From NCBI RefSeq assembly GCF_963259705.1, contig NC_081851.1:62022855-62086854 (forward strand): a DNA stretch of 64,000 bases, read 5' to 3'. The notes under the pieces are model-generated. The model did not search any database. It was not told where the DNA came from and was given only the letters and a program-made list of their open reading frames with translations. The DNA is from Myotis daubentonii. Taxonomy: Eukaryota > Chordata > Mammalia > Chiroptera > Vespertilionidae. Numbering within the stretch: position 1 is the first letter of the stretch; each line of letters begins with the position of its first letter. Shown here in pieces: positions 56,707 through 64,000 of the stretch. The position numbers were made by a program, and so were the translations under genes.

Positions 56707-57742
56707 AAGTAGAGAACATGGTTAAAGATCACAAAAAGCTTGAATGTACAAACAAATAATTTTAAATATGCAGAGAAATTGTTGTACGCACACTGTACAG
56801 GGTAGACATAAAGGCCTACGGGGATCTTGCTAGGGTAATTGGTTAAGGGAAGTGGGCTTGGCGGGAGATTTTCAAGAGAAGTGCATTATTCTGCAGATAA
56901 ACAGGTAGAGTAGAAACGGTGTAGACTCAGGTAAGAAATAAAAAGATCAAGTGCTATCAAATGTTGATTCAAAATATAAAAAATCTAGTAATCAGCTCTG
57001 GAAACAGCCCAAGTGCCCATCAGTCGCTGAGTGGATGAAAAAGCGGTGGTGCATTTATGCAGTGGAATACTACACAGCTATAAAAAAGAAGGAACCCTTA
57101 TCTTTTGCAGCAGCATGGATGGACCTGAAGATTATTATGCTAAGTGAAGCGAAGTTAAAAAAAGCTAGGCTATTGGCTGTTAGGCAATAGAGAGACATGA
57201 TCGTACTGGTTGCTGTGTGGATTATGATTGAAGGGGAGGAGGAGAGAAATTGGAGAGTCCAGCAAGCAAGGTCGTGCAGGAGCCTGGTGGAAGCTTTGAC
57301 TGGGGTGGAAGATGTCAGATGGGAAAAGTGGGCCGATACCAGTGATACATTTTAGAAGTAGAATTGGCAGGTCTTTGTGATGGAATTAGAGGTCTACGAG
57401 CCAGGCTGGCCGTGAGCACCTGCTCATTTCTCTTATAATAGCTTGATGGTAGCCGTGGAACAATATGGTGCTGTTTTGTAAAGTTTTATGCTTGTGAGAA
57501 GATGCTTTCTCATGGCTGTTGTACAGCCAGGAGTTGCCTGTGTCTCCCAGGGGTGATCTGTTGTGTTGAGAGGAGGTCGGGGAGGAACGACCCTTTGTGT
57601 GTGGAGTGGGCCCTTCTGATTCAGAAGTGGGGAGGCAAGTTTGCTATATAGTCCATTTCATCAGTGACCTTAAGGGAAAGTGGAAGGGGTGGGGGCCAGC
57701 TAGCGTTGGATCTTAGAATAACAGTGGCGTTTATCCTTTAAG

Positions 57743-57865
57743 GTTTCTCAAGGATTTTGAAGAAATAGCACCAATTGGCTCCGGTGCATATGGCAGTGTT
57801 TTCAAAGCAAAACATAGACTTGATGAGACAACTTACGTTATTAAATGTGTTAAATACAATAACGA
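57743..57865 (+). CDS. EIF2AK2: EIF2AK2 copy 2 exon E10' (kinase G-loop and catalytic lysine)
   Basis: Acceptor AG 57,741-57,742, donor GTAAGT at 57,866, 123 nt, open. GSGAYGSVF and [12 protein letters not shown] retain the G-loop glycines and catalytic Lys. It is 18 nt shorter than copy 1, lacking the acidic insertion; the YNNE end matches human PKR, so copy 2 keeps the ancestral length. Lys to Ser in the G-loop and Arg to Cys after the catalytic Lys are copy-2 changes. Confidence 0.78.
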
Positions 57866-57998
57866 GTAAGTAGCAAATGTTTTGTTTCATTTTTTAAAAT
57901 AAGAAGGTATGTTGAATTGTACTATTCTTCTTTATGTATCTGTCTTCTTTATGAGTATATTATTTACTTTTTCCTAGTCCTCCTTAAAAATGTTACTC

Positions 57999-58182
57999 TA
58001 GCCCGGCTGGCATGGCTCAGTTGTGAGTCGACCTATGAACCAGGAAGTCACGGTTTGATTTCTGATCAGGGCATATGCCCAGGCTGTGGGCTAGATCCCC
58101 AGTAGCGGGTGTGCAAGAGGCAGCCAGTCATTGATGTTTCTATTTCTCTTTCCCTCTCCTTTCTTCTCTGAAATCAATTAAA

Positions 58183-58213
<31 letters not shown>

Positions 58214-58215
58214 TT
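57999..58215 (+). mobile_element. VES SINE plus (AT)n (paralogue of 18,069-18,310)
   Basis: Same insertion as in copy 1; AT tract shorter. Confidence 0.87.
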
Positions 58216-58452
58216 TTTTTAATTTATTTATTTTTTTTAAATATATTTTATTGATTTTTTACAGAGAGGAAGGGAGAGAGACAGAGAGTTAGAAACATCG
58301 ATGAGAGAGAAACATCGATCAGCTGCCTCCTGCACATCTCCTACTGGGTATGTTTCCGCAACCCAGGTACATGCCCTTGACCGGAATCGAACCCGGGACC
58401 TTTCAGTCCGCAAGCCTACGCTCTATCCACTGAGCCAAACCAGTCTCGGCAT
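58216..58452 (-). mobile_element. VES SINE, copy 2 only
   Basis: Inverted SINE inserted in the T-run after the previous SINE; copy 1 lacks it at 18,297. Confidence 0.87.
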
Positions 58453-59076
58453 TTTTTTTTTTTTTAAATGTTAGTCTATCATCAGGAGCTTGGCTTACTC
58501 ATAGCACTAGGGTTAGACTACCGGGGTCAGACCGGACCTTGGTTCAGCAACCTCCGTTCTTGAGTTCTGGCTAAGAAAGAATTCAGAGCTGAGACTCCAA
58601 CTATGAGAGAAAATCACAGAGATGGAAGAAGTAATTCGTAGAAGAAATGGGATTAGGAAACAAGTGATACAGGCAAAGGAAGGGTCCTTGAAGTTTGGGA
58701 ATTAGGAAGATAATGGTAACACTCTGGGGGGATGAGGATGGGGTGGGAGAGGGGCAGATGCAGGCCTGCTCCTGGGAGGGAGAGCTCACGGAGTCCTCAG
58801 TCCTAAGGGTTTAAGGGTGGAGGTTTTAGGGAAGGTCCCAGGGAAGATCTTAATAGAATATTCAGCAGCTTTCCAGGTGTGTCCTTTCAAGGTCAAGGTC
58901 TCCACTGATTGATTGGTCAGTGCCAATGCAGCTGGTCCTGAGGTCAGCCATGAGATCACTTATTTGGTTCTGCTGCTTTTCTGGGCCTGGAGCTGAAATA
59001 CAACTGAGGCCTAGATGTTATCTCTAGGGAGGAAAGGTTAGGGGTTCCAAACTGCATGACCAGCAATATGCTAGGG

Positions 59077-59157
59077 CAGCAGTTCTCAACCTGTGGGTTG
59101 CAACCCCTTTGGCGGTCGAACGACCCTTTCACAGGGGTCGCCTACGACAATCCTGCA
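59077..59157. mobile_element. Left half of the hAT-type MITE
   Basis: Paralogue of 18,922-19,005; cut at ATCCTGCAT where copy 2 jumps to the Helitron interior. Confidence 0.82.
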
Positions 59158-59725
59158 TTAGGGTGATTAGGCCGTCAGGGGAGAGTGGTTAGCAGCCAGC
59201 AGTCCTGGATTGCGAGAGGGATGTCTGACATCCCCTGAGATGTCCCGGATTCGAGAGGGTGCAGGCTGGGCTGAGGGAACACCCCCCACCACACACCCCA
59301 TGCACAAATTTCATGCACTGGAACTTTATTCTATAATAATAATAGTGTAATATGCTAATTAGACCAGACATCCTTCTGGACTTCTTTTCGGGCGACCTTC
59401 TGGACAAAGCTGGGGCTACAGGTGCGAGATCAAGGCAGCTGCTGCACTGCGAAGGCCTACTCTTTTTTTTAAATATTTCTTTTGATTTCAGAGAGGAAGA
59501 GAGAGGGAGAGAGAGATAGAAACATCAGTGATGAGAGAAAATCATTGATCGGCTGCCTCCTGCATGCCCCCTACTGGGAATCAAGCCTGCAACCCAGGCG
59601 TGTGCCCTTGACTGGAATCGAACCTGGGACCCTTCAGTTTGCAGGCTGACGCTCTATCCACTGAGCCAAACTAGCTAGGGCATGAAGGCCTACTCTTGCA
59701 TGAATTTCAGGCATTGGGCCTCTAC
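59158..59725 (+). mobile_element. Two tandem Helitrons (remnant and second), split by a SINE
   Basis: Paralogue of 20,835-21,157. The first has lost its 5' part through the deletion; the second contains the SINE at 59,466-59,681. Confidence 0.75.
59466..59681 (-). mobile_element. VES SINE inside the second Helitron, copy 2 only
   Basis: Target duplication GAAGGCCTACTCT on both sides; the empty site is at 21,117-21,129. Confidence 0.9.
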
Positions 59726-60211
59726 TACACTATAATTACAAATATATGAAAATATAAAGACAAATGATAAATAACTCCAAGTAATAACTGATTGTGTTAG
59801 GATTGTCAGTAATGGGTGACTTCTCTTTATTTTTACAAATTGTATGTCATATAAATAATTTTTTAAAATATATACTGAAATTGCACAATGTCTGCTTATC
59901 CTTTCTCATAATTGAGATTTCAGGTTTGTTTATTCCATTGAGCATAGAATTGTCTACACTCCTGACTACACATCCCTGTAAAGCTCCCACATGCACAGCA
60001 AAGTTTCTATTTCGCTGTCTGGATCCTCTCCTTTGTGTTTCTTTGCACACACTGGAAATTCCAAATTGGGCCCTTCTTACTGCCTGGGTTACCCACCCAT
60101 GCTGCCCAAATGGGGTTTGCTTTTGAAACTCAAACTGACTTTAGCACAAGTCTGAATAAGACATAATGTGTGAATTAGCTACAATAATTATATCATTGGC
60201 ATTTCAAAGAC

Positions 60212-61376
60212 TACAGATAGTCCTCGGGTTACGTCGGACTCAACATAATTCGTTTCATGGTTCCATTGCCATCTCCCATCTACACTAATAAAAGACAAAC
60301 ATGCAAATTGCCATACCTCTGCGATGCCTTAAGCCACACCCACCAGACAAATCAGAGTGACTATATGCAAATTAACCCAACCAAGATGGCGGCCGACAGC
60401 TACAGAGCTGAAGCGAGCAGGAAGCTCGGTTTCTCCAGTGATGGAGGAAGCCAAGCTTCCCAGCCAGCTCTGAGCTCCACTCAAAGCAACAAAGTTTCAA
60501 TTATAGAAGATAAATAAACCCCAGATACCTGCTTTCAGCTGGCCGTGGCCACGGAGCTGGAGTGAGCAGGAGGCTTCCCTCCCACCTGCCCTGGCCGGCT
60601 CTGAGCTCCACTCAAAGCAACAAGATTTCAATTATAGAAGGTAAATAAATCCCGGAATAAAAAGAAAAACAGGAGAGGCTGGGAGCTTCCGTCGCCAGGG
60701 AGGCTTAGCCAGCCTGAAAATGGCCCTCAGCCCCTCACCCAGACTGGGAAAACCTCCATGGGGTGAGGATCCCCACTGGGTGGGGGGGAGGGCTTGACCA
60801 GCCTGCAAACACCCATCAGCCCCTCACCCAGGCTGGCCAGGCACCCCAGCGGGACCCCCACCCTGATCCGGGACACCCTTCAGGGCAAACCAGCTGGCCC
60901 CCGCCTGTGCACCAGGCCTCTATCCTATATATTAAAAGGGTAATATGCAAACTGACCCTAACAGAGTGATGTCTGACTGCCAGCTAAGGCCCAATTCCCC
61001 AGGGAGCGGGCTTAACCCAGCAGGTGGTCATCCCCCAAAGGGTCCCAGACTGCAAGAGGGCACAGGCCAGGCTGAGGGACCCCCGAGTGCACAAATTTTT
61101 GTGCAGTGGGCCTCTAGTTTATTTATAAAAAAAAAAGTTCCGTCATTTTGACATATGTACATATGTGCTTTATGTTTTTTTATTATTTATTTGCCACAAG
61201 TAAAGGTCAGGAATTGTTACCTTTCTTAAAAAGTTTTTTTACTGTTTCACTTCATCACTGCTGTGTATGTGCTCCATGGACGTAGGTGCTTATGTAGGTG
61301 GGTTCCGACTTACGGCGAAAATTGCATTTCATCACACCATAGGAACGGATCTGACATAAACCCAGGACCTACTGTA
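60212..61376. mobile_element. Tigger/mariner-type MITE, split by a Helitron
   Basis: Paralogue of 21,646-22,210; ends AGTCCTCGGGTTACGTCGG and CCCAGGACCTACTGTA. Confidence 0.7.
60279..61117 (+). mobile_element. Composite HeliBat-type Helitron, copy 2 only
   Basis: TCTACACTAATAAAAGAC start; internal junction GTGCACCAGGCCTCTA|TCCTATATATTAAAAGGG at about 60,921; CTAG end at 61,114-61,117. Copy 1 has the uninterrupted A|T at 21,708-21,709. Confidence 0.9.
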
Positions 61377-61619
61377 CTACCAATGACTTTTAAGTTGCCT
61401 GATGTTTGAAATGATTTGTCACCACTTTTTCTTCTGTGTTGAGAGTGAAAACAGCTATGTTTTTTCTGTATGTTCACTTTTTCCTTTGCAGGGCTCCTGG
61501 CCTTCATTCTAAAACTCTGGGTGTGGGAACCATGGCAACTGTTCAGATAAAGGAGGTGTTTTGATATTGTTATCAGGGATGTATACTGACCCCTTCTATT
61601 CCCTGTTTCTTTTAACTAG

Positions 61620-61715
61620 GAAGGTAAAGCGTGAAGTAAAAGTTTTGGCAATGCTTAGTCATCCAAATATTGTTCGCTACTATAATAGTTGGGTTGGAGA
61701 AGATTACAACGAAAG
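61620..61715 (+). CDS. EIF2AK2: EIF2AK2 copy 2 exon E11' (alpha-C helix)
   Basis: Acceptor AG 61,618-61,619, donor GTAACT at 61,716, 96 nt, open. [21 protein letters not shown] keeps the alpha-C Glu. Five base differences from copy 1, four of them replacing, three clustered in the short kinase insert (EEYIK to EDYNE). Confidence 0.78.
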
Positions 61716-62870
61716 GTAACTAACAGAGAAATTCTCATAGACGTAATAAGATGGAGGAAACTGTCATTGGCTATATATGGGCCATTAATACATTTAATAA
61801 TCACAACAAGGGTGAGAAAGGATAAGCAGACACTATTTGAGACACTGTTTATCTCCATTCTGCAGGTAAAGAGACAAAGAATAATCTTTCCCTTCCTCCT
61901 CTCCTTGCTCAAAACTTGTTTTCAAGCCACTTTTTTCTGTCCTCAGCTGCTTTCAGAATCTCAGGTTTAGCTTTCCTGACTTGTTGTTTCATAGGTAGAG
62001 TTGCGCACCTGCCCCGACTTCAGTCGAGGCTGGAGAGACAGTCTTGAGGAGGAGGTTTGAACATGTAGATGCTGCAACTGGAGCGTCCCTCCTCAGCTGC
62101 CAGCACTTGTCTTTCCCTCTCTCAGGCCCCCCAGATGCAATCAAGGAGTCTCCCTCAAATGCCACAACACCACTCCTGCTGGGGTGGAGAGCAGTGAAAA
62201 TAATTTTAAGATCATGAGCTTAAGGTGATAGGGGCACCTCACCTTGCATACTCATGTTTTGTCTCAAGTAAACCAGTGCCAAAGGGCTGGAGGATTCAAA
62301 AGGTGGAAGTCACCCAGCGTTTCCTGTGGACGGTCCTCTCACTGCAGTCCCGAGGCCATTGTGGGCTCGTTCATTCATCATCTCCTGCCACCAGCCCAGT
62401 CAGTGTGCTGAGAACTTTATCGTCAGTTTCAGGAGTTCTTGCCTGGCAGCACTTGGGACTTCAGCTTTTAGCAAACTCTTGTCTACCTTTTTCTGTCTTC
62501 TAGCCAACGTATGTTCAAAGAATATAAGTTAGTATTGAGGCCCACGTATTTCTGAAAAAGAAAACATGGTCAGCAAAATCAGTCCTCCCAGTTGTATCTC
62601 ATAGCAGTTTGTTGGCACTTCTTTTAGAATATCTATCCTTGTGCTATTGTTTTAGGTTTGTTTTTCCTTTACCTCTCTCCTATTCAACTGTCATCCCACT
62701 ACAGCAAGGATAGTGCCTAACTCATTTCCTCGTCTCTAGGTGCCTATTCACATAATGATGCTCATTATATTGAGGGTGAATTACAATATTTAAAAATTAC
62801 TTTATATAATAATGAGATTTGGTTTTCTGCAATTCCATTGTATTAATGTTCCCTTTCCTATCTTTTAGAA
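61716..62870 (+). other. Intron of copy 2, no feature recognised
   Basis: Pairs with 22,550-23,690; no coding frame supported. Confidence 0.4.
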
Positions 62871-63017
62871 AAGTGATAAAGGACCTTCAGGCTTATACTT
62901 TATAAATTAGCTAAACCAATAATGCCCTGGACATCTGAGAACTGAGGTTTAAATGAAAAATGGTTTATTATATTGTGATTCAAATTTATTTATTTGGATT
63001 TCTGTTTTGAGACATGT

Positions 63018-63222
63018 TTTGTGCTCAGTTAGCTGGAGCGTCATCCCATACACCGAAAGATTGCTGGTTCGATTTCACATCAGTACACATACCCAGGTTG
63101 TGGGTTCAATCCTTGGTTCATGTGGTCAATGTTTCTCTCTCACATTGATGTTTCTTTCTCCCGTCTTCTCTCTCTGAAATCAATAAGAATACATCCTCGG
63201 GTGAAGATAAAAAAGAAGAGAA
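63018..63222 (+). mobile_element. Old VES SINE (paralogue of 23,865-24,060)
   Basis: Shared diverged SINE. Confidence 0.75.
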
Positions 63223-63303
63223 GGTACAATTTTAAGAAATAATTGTACTAGTACTTTTATGAAGTTATTTTTATTGTTACTTCTCTTTGAATTTTATATC
63301 CAG

Positions 63304-63484
63304 ATCATTGACAAAGTACCTTTTCATCCAAATGGAATTCTGTGAGAAAGGGACATTGGAAGACTGGATTGAGAGCAGAAGAGGGGAGATTCCAAACAAA
63401 GATTTGTCTTTGGGATTATTTAAGCAAATAGTAACTGCAGTGGATTATATACATGCAAAAGGATTAATTCATAGAGACCTTAAG
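63304..63484 (+). CDS. EIF2AK2: EIF2AK2 copy 2 exon E12' (hinge to catalytic loop)
   Basis: Acceptor AG 63,302-63,303, donor GTAAGT at 63,485, 181 nt, open, ending IHRDLK with the catalytic Asp intact. Thirteen base differences from copy 1 give ten amino-acid changes, mainly charge swaps on the surface of helices D and E. The next exon would be about 2.9 kb on, beyond the window. Confidence 0.8.
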
Positions 63485-63674
63485 GTAAGTGGAAAATTGA
63501 TCAATCTAATTTAATAATTGAAAAACCCATCTCTTCAAATTTTAGAATTGGTTGACAGTCGTGAAGCAATATCTCTGATCCTCTAAAGTGCAAATGGATC
63601 TAGAACTTGCCACACATTTCATTCCCTAGATCTACTCAGAAGATCTCCAGGGCGGGTGAGCTTGTCAAGAACCT

Positions 63675-63893
63675 GGTTTGGCTCAATGGATAGAGTGTAG
63701 GCCTGTGGACTGAAGGGTCCCAGGTTTGATTCCGGTGAAGGTCATGTACCTTGGTTGCGGGCACATCCCCAGTAGGGGGTGTGCAGGAGGCAGCTGATTG
63801 ATGTTTCTCTCTCATCGATGTTTCTAACTCTCTATCCCCCTTCCTTCCTCTCTGTAAAAAAATCAGTAAAATATATATATATATTTTTAAAAA
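63675..63893 (+). mobile_element. VES SINE, copy 2 only
   Basis: Target duplication AAGAACCTG; copy 1 has the empty site GTCAAGAACCTGAGCCCTG at about 24,500. Confidence 0.9.
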
Positions 63894-64000
63894 AGAACCT
63901 GAGCCCTGCAGGAAGAAGCCCATTCACTTCTGGTGCTTTCTGGCTGAAAGTCACTCCAGTTGCAAACACTGAACGTTCCGTGCACATAATGATCGTGGCT

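Larger units (their letters stand above)
51790..64000 (+). repeat. Segmental duplicate of 11,366-24,632
   Basis: Near-continuous alignment of exons, introns and shared transposons; intron divergence in hand-compared stretches is about 2-4%. Copy 2 lacks 15,937-17,234 (E9) and 19,005-20,835 of copy 1, and has its own insertions (52,558-53,360; 53,667-53,896; 58,216-58,452; 59,466-59,681; 60,279-61,117; 63,675-63,893). Confidence 0.93.
52283..64000 (+). pseudogene. EIF2AK2: EIF2AK2 copy 2: truncated paralogue lacking the dsRNA-binding domains (runs off the window)
   Basis: The stretch 51,790-64,000 is paralogous to 11,366-24,632 of copy 1, with exons in the same order and splice phase. Seen: E5' scrambled, E6' with donor lost, E7' and E8' open, E9' deleted, E10', E11' and E12' open. 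Not seen between 43.5 and 52 kb: E2-E4. So both dsRBDs are gone as coding units while the kinase N-lobe and catalytic loop (GSGAYG, VIK lysine, alpha-C Glu, IHRDLK) survive without a stop. E13-E16 would lie right of the window. Promoter-like modules precede it at 44.4-49.4 kb. It could be a pseudogene or a kinase-only paralogue; the typing as pseudogene is a cautious choice. Confidence 0.75.

Overview
The window is bat DNA, most likely from a vespertilionid such as Myotis. The evidence is dense VES-type tRNA-derived SINEs, many Helitrons of the HeliBat type (5' TC, a GTGCAC...GTGCAC hairpin, 3' CTAG, insertion between A and T), hAT and TTAA-site (piggyBac-like) MITEs, and a tandem duplication of EIF2AK2. 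EIF2AK2 encodes PKR, the interferon-induced dsRNA-activated eIF2-alpha kinase, and its duplication in Myotis bats is established. The species call is inference.

Layout. (1) 1-4,179: intron-1 sequence of the first EIF2AK2 copy; its promoter lies left of the window. (2) 4,196-32,820, + strand: a complete EIF2AK2 coding region in 15 coding exons (E2-E16). Every junction has AG/GT sites and one unbroken frame encodes 533 residues: two dsRNA-binding domains, a linker and a full kinase domain. (3) 32,821-39,600: 3' flank with old LINE, SINE and DNA-transposon debris. (4) 39,614-41,993, - strand: the last three exons of GPATCH11, the convergent neighbour of EIF2AK2 in mammals, broken by a 2-nt deletion; a marker of the end of the duplicated unit. 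(5) 42,172-43,562: a composite Helitron and a SINE near the unit junction. (6) 43,870-49,830: a CpG-rich region with three promoter modules that each carry a KCS-like element and an ISRE-like element, separated by about 3.4 kb of GC-rich minisatellite with an 829-bp higher-order period. (7) 49,830-51,789: intron-1-like sequence. (8) 51,790-64,000: a second EIF2AK2 copy, paralogous to 11,366-24,632 and cut off by the window end.

The second copy is unusual. Exons E2-E4 (dsRBD1 and the start of dsRBD2) are absent, E5 has the right length and splice sites but is scrambled and stopped in the normal frame, the E6 donor is mutated from GT to AT, and E9 is deleted. E7, E8, E10, E11 and E12 remain open with intact splice sites and kinase motifs. 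Splicing E8 directly to E10 keeps the frame and creates an ATG exactly at the start of the kinase domain. Exons differ more between copies than the neighbouring introns do, and most exon changes are amino-acid replacing. The copy may therefore be a decaying pseudogene or a selected kinase-only paralogue under interferon-type promoters. Transcript data would separate these.

The introns hold paired and copy-specific transposon insertions. Because each copy gives the empty site for insertions in the other, the window has an internal record of what happened before and after the duplication.
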